26,010 nt of DNA from Candidatus Coatesiibacteriota bacterium (GTDB lineage Bacteria; RBG-13-66-14; B26-G2), in the NCBI GenBank assembly GCA_003647715.1, contig QMNJ01000007.1, positions 1 to 26,010 on the forward strand. The letters are read 5' to 3'. The position numbers were made by a program, and so were the translations under genes. Numbering within the stretch: the first letter of the stretch is position 1; each line of letters opens with the position of its first letter. The notes under the pieces are model-generated. The model saw only the letters and a list, made by a program, of their open reading frames with translations. It was not told the origin of the DNA and did no database searches. Below are positions 15,471-23,589 of the stretch, piece after piece.

Positions 15471-16631
15471 ATGACACCCAAAAAGTATCTATTCACCTCA
15501 GAATCAGTGACCGAGGGGCACCCTGATAAGATAGCTGACCAGATATCTGACTCCATCCTTGATGAACTCATAAGGCAGGATAAATACTCCAGAGTGGCGG
15601 TAGAGACCCTGGTTACTACTGGGCTTGCCTTCGTTGCGGGCGAGGTCACAACCAACGGATATGTGGATGTTCAGCATATCGTTCGTGAGACGGTGAAGGA
15701 CATTGGCTATGATTTCGTTGGATGCAGTTTCTATTATGATAATATTGGCGTGGTAACCGCAATCCATGAGCAGTCCCCTGATATAGCAATCGGTGTTGAC
15801 GAGAGGAACAATAAGGAGCAGGGTGCAGGGGACCAGGGGTTGATGTTCGGTTATGCAATAGATGAGACAGATACCTTGATGCCCTTGCCAATCTACTATG
15901 CTCACCGCCTTGCTAGGCGTCTTGCGGAGGTCAGAAAGAAGGGGATTCTTGATTACATAAGACCTGATGGTAAGACCCAGGTTACGGTAGAGTATGAGAA
16001 CGGCACCCCTATAAGGATAGATACCATAGTGGTCTCAACCATGCACAAGGAGACGGTCTCATTTGATAGCATCAGAGATGATATAATAGAGAATGTAGTT
16101 AAACCAGTAGTTCCCGAGGGGATGCTTGATGGGACTAGATACTTTATCAATCCGACTGGCAGGTTTGTAATCGGTGGTCCACGGGCTGATACGGGATTAA
16201 CGGGCAGGAAGATAATCGTAGACACCTATGGTGGTCAGGGTAGTCATGGTGGTGGATGCTTCTCCGGCAAGGACCCATCAAAGGTGGACAGGAGCGCATC
16301 ATATATGGTGAGGCACATAGCGAAGAACATAGTAGCGGCGGGGCTGGCGAGGCAGTGCGAGGTTCAGCTAGCCTATGCAATTGGAGTTGCAGAGCCGGTA
16401 TCGGTAATGGTCAATACCTATGGAACCAATACTGTTGACGAAGAGAAGATAGAGAATGCAATATCAGATGTCTTTGACCTGCGACCCAAGGCGATAATTG
16501 AGTACCTTGACCTTCTGAGACCGATATTCAGGAAGACCTCTGTCTATGGTCACTTCGGGCGTGAGGAGGAAGAGTTCACCTGGGAGAAGACAAACAGGGT
16601 TGATGACCTGAGGACAGCGGTTGGTTTATAA
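15471..16631 (+). CDS. metK: S-adenosylmethionine synthetase
   Basis: MetK makes SAM from methionine and ATP. The 386-residue protein shows GHPDKIADQISDSILD (16-31), GAGDQGLMFGYA (118-129), and the P-loop GGGCFSGKDPSKVDRS (260-275), where the usual Ala before Phe is Cys. The active-site Lys and Asp of DPSKVDRS are present. Length and motifs are normal. The ATG follows AAGGAGG by eight bases. It is the first gene of a same-strand array with ahcY and a SAM-dependent methyltransferase, giving SAM supply and SAH removal side by side. Confidence 0.97.
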   Translation: MTPKKYLFTSESVTEGHPDKIADQISDSILDELIRQDKYSRVAVETLVTTGLAFVAGEVTTNGYVDVQHIVRETVKDIGYDFVGCSFYYDNIGVVTAIHEQSPDIAIGVDERNNKEQGAGDQGLMFGYAIDETDTLMPLPIYYAHRLARRLAEVRKKGILDYIRPDGKTQVTVEYENGTPIRIDTIVVSTMHKETVSFDSIRDDIIENVVKPVVPEGMLDGTRYFINPTGRFVIGGPRADTGLTGRKIIVDTYGGQGSHGGGCFSGKDPSKVDRSASYMVRHIAKNIVAAGLARQCEVQLAYAIGVAEPVSVMVNTYGTNTVDEEKIENAISDVFDLRPKAIIEYLDLLRPIFRKTSVYGHFGREEEEFTWEKTNRVDDLRTAVGL

Positions 16632-16635
16632 TAGA

Positions 16636-16659
16636 AGCAGACAGTAATAAATATCTGCT
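16636..16659 (+). other. Small hairpin between metK and ahcY
   Basis: AGCAGA and TCTGCT pair across a 12-base loop in the short gap, just upstream of the ahcY ribosome binding site. No T-run follows, so it is not a terminator. A processing or translational role is possible. Confidence 0.3.
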
Positions 16660-16673
16660 ATTAAGGAGTGATT

Positions 16674-17930
16674 ATGGATTATGATATCAAGGATGTAGGA
16701 TTGGCGGACAAAGGCGAGAATAGAATTGAGTGGGCTTCAACCAATATGCCAGTAGTGCTTTCTATCAGGGAGAGATTTAGGAAGGAGAGACCACTGAAAG
16801 GCATAAAGGTCTCGTGCTGTCTTCATGTCACGACCGAGACAGCAAACCTGGTGATAACACTGAAGGAGGGGGGAGCAGAGGTATATCTATGTGCATCTAA
16901 CCCACTTTCCACACAGGATGATGTCTCAGCGGCGCTGGTGAAGAACCACGGCATTCCTGTATTTGCCATCAATGGTGAGGACAGGGATATATACTACAGT
17001 CACATCAGGAGCGTTCTCAATGTAGAGCCCCATATAACAGTGGACGATGGAGCAGACCTTGTCTCCACGGTTCACAAGGAGATGCGTGGACTTGCTGGGA
17101 AGATTGTGGGGGGGACAGAGGAGACGACCACCGGTGTAGTGCGCCTGAAGTCAATGGCTAACAAGGGCGAGCTTTTATACCCGATAATTGCAGTAAACGA
17201 TGCACAGACCAAGCATCTCTTTGATAATCGCTATGGGACGGGTCAGTCAACCATAGATGGTATTTTGAGGGCTACCAACACACTCATTGCTGGTTCCACA
17301 TTTGTTGTATGCGGTTATGGCTGGTGTGGTAAAGGATTAGCAATGAGGGCTAAGGGTATGGGTGCCAGAGTGATTATATGCGAGGTTGACCCCATAAAAG
17401 CAATTGAGGCAGTTCTTGATGGCTATCTGGTGATGCCATTTGTGGAGGCGGCGAAGGTGGGGGATATATTCGTAACAGTTACAGGCGACATCAGAGTTAT
17501 ACATAAGGGCGGTTTTGAGGTGATGAAAGACAATGCCTTAGTGGCAAATGCAGGGCACTTTGATGTGGAGATAGACCTAAAGGCGCTGGAGGAGATGGCG
17601 AAGGGGAAGCGAACAGTCAGAGATGGCGTTACACAATTTTTACTGGAGGATGGGAGAAGAATAAACCTGCTGGGTGAAGGACGCTTGGTCAATCTATCCT
17701 GTGCTGAGGGACACCCTTCAATGGTGATGGATATGTCCTTCGCCAATCAAGCGTTGTGTATTGAATACCTGGCTCTGTTGAGAGAGAGATTAGAGAACAA
17801 GGTTTATCCAGTACCAGAGGAGATTGACAGAGAGATTGCACGCCTTAAACTTATAACTATGGGTGTTACTATAGATGAGTTGACAGAAGAGCAGAAGGAA
17901 TATTTAAGGTCGTGGGAGATTGGCACATAA
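16674..17930 (+). CDS. ahcY: Adenosylhomocysteinase
   Basis: AhcY splits S-adenosylhomocysteine into adenosine and homocysteine, removing the inhibitor made by methyltransferases. I start at the ATG at 16674, five bases after AAGGAG (a GTG at 16668 overlaps that site), giving 418 residues. Key parts are LHVTTETANL (His51), GGTEETTTGVVRL (146-158), DAQTKHLFDNRYGTGQS (176-192, with the catalytic Lys180 and Asp184) and the NAD motif GYGWCGKG (214-221). Seen directly, the C-terminus ends SWEIGT and lacks the KPxHYRY tail of long bacterial and eukaryotic forms. That points to the short thermophile/archaeal-like type, a known class difference and not a truncation. Confidence 0.95.
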   Translation: MDYDIKDVGLADKGENRIEWASTNMPVVLSIRERFRKERPLKGIKVSCCLHVTTETANLVITLKEGGAEVYLCASNPLSTQDDVSAALVKNHGIPVFAINGEDRDIYYSHIRSVLNVEPHITVDDGADLVSTVHKEMRGLAGKIVGGTEETTTGVVRLKSMANKGELLYPIIAVNDAQTKHLFDNRYGTGQSTIDGILRATNTLIAGSTFVVCGYGWCGKGLAMRAKGMGARVIICEVDPIKAIEAVLDGYLVMPFVEAAKVGDIFVTVTGDIRVIHKGGFEVMKDNALVANAGHFDVEIDLKALEEMAKGKRTVRDGVTQFLLEDGRRINLLGEGRLVNLSCAEGHPSMVMDMSFANQALCIEYLALLRERLENKVYPVPEEIDREIARLKLITMGVTIDELTEEQKEYLRSWEIGT

Positions 17931-17948
17931 CTTAATTGTAATTATATA
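17920..17948 (+). promoter_or_regulatory. Candidate internal promoter before the polysaccharide genes
   Basis: TTGGCA (17920-17925) overlaps the end of ahcY. A 17-base spacer leads to TATATA (17943-17948). Transcription would begin near 17955, almost at the start of the next gene, which would make a nearly leaderless message. Confidence 0.45.
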
Positions 17949-17959
17949 AGCCCTTTCTT

Positions 17960-18793
17960 TTGGTTGCTTCCATCCGAAGGGTCTTGCAGAAAGATACTAC
18001 AGAAACAATATATAGTAGGTTTAGAGACCTCTTCAATGGCAGACCATATCTATCATTATGGAGGTCGCTTGAGGCAATATCTATTATAAGTGCTCTTGAA
18101 TCGTTATGTATTGAGCCAGGGCTTAAGGGTTGTATCACTATTGATATAGGGTGTGGGGATGGTCTAACCACACGGGGTATCGGTTGGAGATTTTCCGCAG
18201 GTATTGAACCTGATACCTTTTCAGCAACACAGGCACTTAATAGTGGGCAATATGAAATGGTAGTGGTTGGTGATGCGACGGAACTGCCCCTTAAGGATGG
18301 CATTATTGATACTGCACTATCTAACTGTGTATTTGAGCATATTTTTAAGATTGAGGAAGCATTCTCAGAGGTGAGGCGGATACTGGCGGGTGGTGGTAGT
18401 TTGATTCTCACAATGCCTGTCAGGGGGTTGGTTTCAGACATTGTGTTCTTTCTTCCACTATCTCTTATCGGTCTCTATGGTTATATTGAGAGGTTCATAG
18501 ATAAAGGTCTGAGGCATTTTCACTACTTTGATGGTAAAATTCTTGCTATGATTGAGGATAGTGGTCTAAGGGTGATTTATCGCTCGTATTATATGCCCGA
18601 CTTTCTGGTATCGTGGTGGTTGTTTCTGAGGTATGCAGAGAGAGTATTTCGCAGATTACACCTTGCATGGTTCTGGAGATGTATGGCGAAGGTGATAGAG
18701 AAGTTGAACTGCTGTCTGGTAAGGAGTTCCCACAGGTATATGTCCAGAGGCGGTGGCGGTGTGGTGATGATATTAACCAAAGAGGGTGAATGA
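17960..18793 (+). CDS. Class I SAM-dependent methyltransferase
   Basis: The 277-residue protein has a type-11 methyltransferase fold: motif I TIDIGCGDG (60-68), the acidic end of strand 2 at Glu83 in AGIEPD, motif III VVGDATELPLKDG (102-114), motif IV DTALSNCVFEHIF (117-129), and the post-motif LAGGGSLILTMPVRG (142-156). The C-terminal half has hydrophobic helices. It heads the glycan genes, so a sugar or lipid-linked glycan acceptor is plausible, though the motifs do not tell. The start is unsure: TTG at 17960 has no ribosome binding site, and the next TTG at 17984 is preceded too closely by GAAGG. The next gene starts four bases after its TGA. Confidence 0.8.
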   Translation: MVASIRRVLQKDTTETIYSRFRDLFNGRPYLSLWRSLEAISIISALESLCIEPGLKGCITIDIGCGDGLTTRGIGWRFSAGIEPDTFSATQALNSGQYEMVVVGDATELPLKDGIIDTALSNCVFEHIFKIEEAFSEVRRILAGGGSLILTMPVRGLVSDIVFFLPLSLIGLYGYIERFIDKGLRHFHYFDGKILAMIEDSGLRVIYRSYYMPDFLVSWWLFLRYAERVFRRLHLAWFWRCMAKVIEKLNCCLVRSSHRYMSRGGGGVVMILTKEGE

Positions 18794-18796
18794 GAT

Positions 18797-19858
18797 ATGA
18801 ATATTTACTTCATAAAATTTGAAAGCAATTATCATTATGTAAGGTTGATAATTAAGGGATTGAAGCAGAAGGGTGTTACTATAAGAAAAACAACATATCC
18901 TTCTCCTATGTCATCGTTTAGCATTGCGGTCAACGGCGGTGTGTTTCATATCAACTGGCCCGAGTTCTACTATAAGATGGGCAAGGGGCTTATTAAGATG
19001 CTGGTTTCAATTATGCTTGCCCTTTCTCTTATCATTTCAATGATGATAATGAGATTTCTATTTGGTATAAGAGTTGTCTTCTCATTGCATAATTTGTTAC
19101 CTCATAACAGTGAGAGAAGATGGCTTGATAGGATTGTCTATTCAGCAGTAATATTCTGTTCGTCTTCGGTAATATGCCATTGCATAAAAGCCAGGGAACT
19201 TATCAACGAGCATTATCCAACATATAGTGGTAAGGTAATAGTAATTCCCCACCCTAATTTCATGGGTGTCTATGGTGATAAGATGAATAAATATGAGATG
19301 AGGGATATACTTAATCTTCCTCAGGATGTATATATATACATCTTTTTTGGCAAGGTAAGGGCATATAAGGGTATTAAAGAATTGGTGAAGGAGTTCAGGG
19401 AGGTGGGCGGGACTGAGGATAGATTATTGATTGTGGGCAGTGATGATGGCACGGGATATATTGAAGAGATAAAGAGAATTGCAGGCGATGACGAAAGGAT
19501 AATGATAAGAGGGATATGGGTTCTTGATGAGTTTGTCAACCTCTATATGTCCTGCGCTGATTGCCTGGTTCTTCCATACAGGGATATACTGACATCAGGA
19601 GGTGTGCTTCTATCTGCACAATATTGCATCCCACTGGTGGCACCTGCTACTGGATGTATTCCAGAGCAGGTGGATGGGAGGATGGCGGTTCTCTATGATG
19701 AGGGTGGTCTTGGGGATGCATTGAGGCGTATTAAGGGGCTGAAAGAGAGAGAAGTGATAGAGGCTTCAAGGGCAGTGATGGAGAGAACGGCGTTAGATGT
19801 GGTAACAAACAGATTGATAGAGGATGTGTATGGCGGAGGAGAAGAGCTTAGCTGTTAG
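18797..19858 (+). CDS. Glycosyltransferase family 4-like
   Basis: This is a 353-residue GT-B enzyme. The N-terminal half has a hydrophobic helix (66-90) followed by VVFSLHNLLPHNSE and likely docks on the membrane. The C-terminal nucleotide-sugar half has FFGKVRAYKGIKEL (183-196), LLIVGSDDG (210-218), ADCLVLPYRDILTSGG (254-269) and LSAQYCIPLVAPATGCIPEQ (272-291), where Glu290 is the conserved ligand of the donor. The extended SGG...LLSA pattern resembles GumK/Alg1-like mannosyltransferases, which is a weak hint about the donor. It probably works on a lipid-linked intermediate exported by the flippase that follows. ATG follows GAGGGTG, and the gene overlaps the next one by about 29 bases. Confidence 0.85.
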   Translation: MNIYFIKFESNYHYVRLIIKGLKQKGVTIRKTTYPSPMSSFSIAVNGGVFHINWPEFYYKMGKGLIKMLVSIMLALSLIISMMIMRFLFGIRVVFSLHNLLPHNSERRWLDRIVYSAVIFCSSSVICHCIKARELINEHYPTYSGKVIVIPHPNFMGVYGDKMNKYEMRDILNLPQDVYIYIFFGKVRAYKGIKELVKEFREVGGTEDRLLIVGSDDGTGYIEEIKRIAGDDERIMIRGIWVLDEFVNLYMSCADCLVLPYRDILTSGGVLLSAQYCIPLVAPATGCIPEQVDGRMAVLYDEGGLGDALRRIKGLKEREVIEASRAVMERTALDVVTNRLIEDVYGGGEELSC

Positions 19859-21335
19859 AGCAAGTCGGGGCTATTTCTTGAGCCAGGCGACTAGAATAAT
19901 AGAATTTGGGCTTGTGTTCGTTCAGAGCTTGATAATAGCCAGGTTGTTGGGACCTGAAAGACAGGGATATTATGCAACAATTATTGGATTTGGTAATCTT
20001 GTTGGTCTTATAGGTTCCTTGGGTTTTGATGAAGTGGCTAACAAGTATGTTGCTGTTCTCTCAGATAACATTAAAAAAGTAGGGGGTCTTTTTAGTATTA
20101 TCTTAAGGTTGCGTTTCGTAATTGCTTTTGGAATTAGCCTTTCAATTTTTCTATTAGCAGATAGGATTGCTGTTGCACTTGGTAATGAGATTCTGGAACC
20201 GTGGATAAGGTTAGCGGCTCCTATGTTTCTTGTGAATGCGGTCTATTCTTTGATGCGCTTCTTATATATTGGTTTACTACGTATTAAATCAATTTCTATA
20301 ATTCAGATTACAAACCTAACTCTAACAACACTATTATTCTACATTGTGCTAAAAAAGGGAATGGGAATTAATGGTTTAATAATAATTTCAATAATTGTTT
20401 TTTTGTTAACTATATTGTTCATACTCTTAGAATCAAGGAAGATAATCTTTAAGGGTGAAAGACCTGATAATCTTAGACCTATGTTAAACTTTGGTTTCTT
20501 TAACTGGTTCAACAACATCGTTGGATTCCTTCTTGGCAAACAGATTGATGTGCTTCTTCTGAGTGCTTTTAAGTTGCCAGGAGAACAGATAGGTTTCTAT
20601 CATGTTGGTGTTGGGGCAGCGAGATTAATCAGCACAATAACTGTATCAGGTCTTTTTGGTGTCAGTTTGAGCACGCTATCTCTTGCATTCAAACGGGGTG
20701 GTTATGAGGCAACAAAGAAGGCATGGTGGGTTCTCCTTAAGATGTCAATAGGAATTGCTATTCCTATACTGTCATTTGTTTTTGTATTAGGTGACGATAT
20801 AATCACATTTTTCTATGGGACCGAGTATATGCCAGCGATAAATTTATTCAGGGCTTTTGTTATATTTCATATAGTATTAAGGATTTTGGGTTATGACCAG
20901 CATGTAACAGCGATATATTCAATTGGCAAAGAGAGGGTTGAGTTTCTTATAAGAGTTATATGGGGTTCATTGAATTTAATTGGTGCAATTATACTTATCC
21001 CCATACTTGGTGTATGGGGTGCACTCATAGCTACGGGTTCAGCACTTGTGGGAGTAGTTATAACTGAGATGATTGTAATAGGAAGGGTTCTTGGAGCATA
21101 CTTCCCATTGAGGTTCTTCTTAAAGGTTGGTTTCGCAACATTGGTTTCAATTATACCTGTAGTATTTATTCCCCTTGATGGTCTTGTGGCTATTTTTGTA
21201 GGGGGCATATTATTTGTTATAATCCTTTTGGGATTACTTGGGTTTTTAAAGCCATTTGATAAGGAGGATTATAATTATTTATCAAAGTCCCTACCAAGAT
21301 TTGAGAAATACATAAGGTATTTCAGCAGGGTATAG
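19830..21335 (+). CDS. Polysaccharide flippase (Wzx/MVF-type)
   Basis: The protein is 501 residues from the ATG at 19830 (preceded by GAGG at six bases; another ATG at 19824 is possible). It has about 12-14 membrane helices. The N-terminal RASRGYFLSQATRIIEFGLVF and IIARLLGPERQGYYATI are characteristic of the MVF/MATE-like polysaccharide exporters, which flip undecaprenyl-linked repeat units across the inner membrane. Later landmarks are LLGKQIDVLLLSAF and LFRAFVIFHIVLRILGYD. It sits between a glycosyltransferase and an O-antigen polymerase-like gene, which supports the Wzx role. Substrate identity is not visible in the sequence. Confidence 0.9.
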   Translation: MAEEKSLAVRASRGYFLSQATRIIEFGLVFVQSLIIARLLGPERQGYYATIIGFGNLVGLIGSLGFDEVANKYVAVLSDNIKKVGGLFSIILRLRFVIAFGISLSIFLLADRIAVALGNEILEPWIRLAAPMFLVNAVYSLMRFLYIGLLRIKSISIIQITNLTLTTLLFYIVLKKGMGINGLIIISIIVFLLTILFILLESRKIIFKGERPDNLRPMLNFGFFNWFNNIVGFLLGKQIDVLLLSAFKLPGEQIGFYHVGVGAARLISTITVSGLFGVSLSTLSLAFKRGGYEATKKAWWVLLKMSIGIAIPILSFVFVLGDDIITFFYGTEYMPAINLFRAFVIFHIVLRILGYDQHVTAIYSIGKERVEFLIRVIWGSLNLIGAIILIPILGVWGALIATGSALVGVVITEMIVIGRVLGAYFPLRFFLKVGFATLVSIIPVVFIPLDGLVAIFVGGILFVIILLGLLGFLKPFDKEDYNYLSKSLPRFEKYIRYFSRV

Positions 21336-21348
21336 ATTAATTAGCTGT

Positions 21349-22809
21349 ATGGAATTGATAGTCCCAGCCAGGTATAGCTTTAAGTCCGAGAGGGTTTTGG
21401 TCATATTCGTTATACTCATAATAGCATTTGCTATCTTTTATGGATTTTTGACGACTCAGACCACTCTCAGGAAGAATATCGTAATCTTCTGTGTTATGGC
21501 ATATCTTGGCTATGCTGTATACAAACTTGATGTTTTTGACTTCCTTTTACTTTTTCTTATTGTATTTCTGGTTTTTCATAAGATGTTCTATTGCAAGGGG
21601 TTCCTTGGAAAGACACTAAGGGGGATACGACTTGAGAACACACTTCTGTTCTGGCCCCTTCTGCTATTTATGTTCTTAGGGGATAGTGCCCTGAATAGAA
21701 AGTGGAAGATTTATAGGACTCCTGTTGATAAGTGGATTATGCTCTTTCTGGTATCTTTTACAATGAGCGTTATATATTCCTTCTTTGTTGGTAATCACTG
21801 GGTTAATATACTAAGAGATAGCTTCGCCTATGTTCGCTTCGTATTTCTTATATATGTAGTTATTTGTGTTATTGATAGGAGGTCTAAATTTGAGAGTTTC
21901 AACAAATTTATCTTTATACTTGCTGCGTTTTGTGGGGTATATGGTTTAATTGAGTATATATTCTTCCCTGACCCCAGGTATGGAACTTCTGAATTGGGGC
22001 TCTTTTTGAGAACTCGCATAAGAACCATATTTTATTATACAAATGACTATGCCGGCTACCTTGATTCAACTATACCATTCATCTTTGCTTTTGCTACTTT
22101 CTCAAAGGAAAAGTCCAGAAAGACCTTATTCTGGGTTTTGTTATTGCTTCTATATATTAATATGATACTAACATTCTCTAGGGCTTCTTTTTTAACGGTT
22201 AACTTTGCATTGTTTATTATGGCTTTAATTAGATACAAGAAAAGAGCAATATGGATTTTGACTCTTTTTATTATATTAATAGCGATTATAGGACTAAACA
22301 CTCCAGTAATGAAAAGGCAGATATCGGTCTTTACGGGTGGCTCTTTATTAGAACAACAATCAAACTTGTTCAGAGTATATGAATATTCGCACCTCATTCA
22401 AGGGATTGCTGAGAAGCCCATTTTGGGTGCAGGTCTTGGTTCAAGGACAATGGGCAGATATGCCCCCTTTAAGGACCTTGGACATTTCAAGCGCTCTTAT
22501 CGTCCAGTGATGAATGTGTATCATCATCACTCACTTGTTCTTGATGTTGCGGGAAGAATGGGTTTGCCAGTTATGGCAACTATGTCTATGTTATGTTTAA
22601 CACTTCTATATGCGTTCTATAAAGCATTTAAATTCACGGAAGAATATGAAATGAGGGCTACATTATTTGGGGCGATTGGTGCGATACTATCGTTCATGCC
22701 ACACATGATTGTTGACAATCTTATTGATAAGAATACTTTTATATACTTCATATTTATTATATCTATTGGCATAGTCGCATGGCGATATGTATATAAAGTT
22801 GAGGATTAG
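21349..22809 (+). CDS. O-antigen ligase/polymerase family protein (Wzy/WaaL-like)
   Basis: The 486-residue membrane protein has about 11-12 helices and one large periplasmic loop. The loop carries GAGLGSRTMGRYAPF and VYHHHSLVLDVAGRMGLPVM, the counterpart of the H-N-x-x-L core motif of the O-antigen ligase domain. Such proteins join undecaprenyl-linked glycan units (Wzy) or attach them to lipid A core or protein (WaaL/PglL). With an adjacent flippase, a Wzy role is as likely as ligase. ATG begins 13 bases after the flippase stop without a strong ribosome binding site, and the gene ends in TAG, which shows that TAG is a normal stop here. Confidence 0.85.
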   Translation: MELIVPARYSFKSERVLVIFVILIIAFAIFYGFLTTQTTLRKNIVIFCVMAYLGYAVYKLDVFDFLLLFLIVFLVFHKMFYCKGFLGKTLRGIRLENTLLFWPLLLFMFLGDSALNRKWKIYRTPVDKWIMLFLVSFTMSVIYSFFVGNHWVNILRDSFAYVRFVFLIYVVICVIDRRSKFESFNKFIFILAAFCGVYGLIEYIFFPDPRYGTSELGLFLRTRIRTIFYYTNDYAGYLDSTIPFIFAFATFSKEKSRKTLFWVLLLLLYINMILTFSRASFLTVNFALFIMALIRYKKRAIWILTLFIILIAIIGLNTPVMKRQISVFTGGSLLEQQSNLFRVYEYSHLIQGIAEKPILGAGLGSRTMGRYAPFKDLGHFKRSYRPVMNVYHHHSLVLDVAGRMGLPVMATMSMLCLTLLYAFYKAFKFTEEYEMRATLFGAIGAILSFMPHMIVDNLIDKNTFIYFIFIISIGIVAWRYVYKVED

Positions 22810-22820
22810 AGCCCATTACC

Positions 22821-23588
22821 ATGGATGAATTAATAGCAGTTGACATTGGTAATACCAATATCACTCTTGGACTGTTCAAAGATAAGGAAATTGGTGATAG
22901 ATTTCGTATCTCTACCAATAGAAACGCTACCACTGATGAGTGCTTTTTCTGGTTGAAAGATATGTTTCCACTATGGGAGCAAACAAGTGGTATAAGAAGC
23001 ATTGTGTGTTCTGTTGTCCCATCTCTTACTGAGCCCGTTTCAGGTGCAATAGAGCGCATAACAGGTAAAAAACCACTCATTGTCTCATCTGACCTAAACC
23101 TTGGTATTGAGATTCTATATAATCCTCCCGAAGATGTTGGTGCAGACCGCATTGCAAATGCTGTTGCAGTTAGTGAGTTTTATCAACTGCCCGCCGTTGT
23201 AATTGACCTCGGAACCGCTACCACATTTGACATTGTTAGTGGCAATCGTGAGTATATCGGTGGACTTATTTCACCGGGTATTGAAACATCTTTGTCAAAC
23301 CTCTTCCAACGAGCGGCAAGATTGTTCCCTACCGATTTAATACCTGTAAAGAGCGTCATTGGTAAAAATACCTCCGATGCTATAAGAGCCGGAACTCTAT
23401 ATACCGCCGTAGATGGCATAGAAGGCGTGACTGATAGAATTGAGAGTGAGATTGGTAAGCTCTCAAGTGTTATAATCACGGGAGGTCTGGCAGAGATTGT
23501 ATCAGGTGTTCTGAGAAGAGATGTGATTGTAGATATCAATATCACCCTCAAAGGTCTCTATAAAATAGCGGAGAGAAATCCCCAATAA
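22821..23588 (+). CDS. coaX: Type III pantothenate kinase
   Basis: CoaX phosphorylates pantothenate, the first step of coenzyme A synthesis, and belongs to the ASKHA fold. The 255 residues include AVDIGNTNITLGLF (6-19), GADRIANAVA (107-116, with the catalytic Asp109), VIDLGTATTFD (127-137) and YIGGLISPGI (145-154). Length is typical. It begins 11 bases after the Wzy-like gene and may share its transcript, though its function is unrelated to glycans. Its TAA and the stop of the convergent peptidase gene are one base apart. Confidence 0.95.
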   Translation: MDELIAVDIGNTNITLGLFKDKEIGDRFRISTNRNATTDECFFWLKDMFPLWEQTSGIRSIVCSVVPSLTEPVSGAIERITGKKPLIVSSDLNLGIEILYNPPEDVGADRIANAVAVSEFYQLPAVVIDLGTATTFDIVSGNREYIGGLISPGIETSLSNLFQRAARLFPTDLIPVKSVIGKNTSDAIRAGTLYTAVDGIEGVTDRIESEIGKLSSVIITGGLAEIVSGVLRRDVIVDINITLKGLYKIAERNPQ

Positions 23589-23589
23589 C

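Noticed and set aside
16668..16673. GTG start for ahcY
   Set aside because: The GTG overlaps the AAGGAG ribosome binding site that correctly spaces the ATG at 16674.
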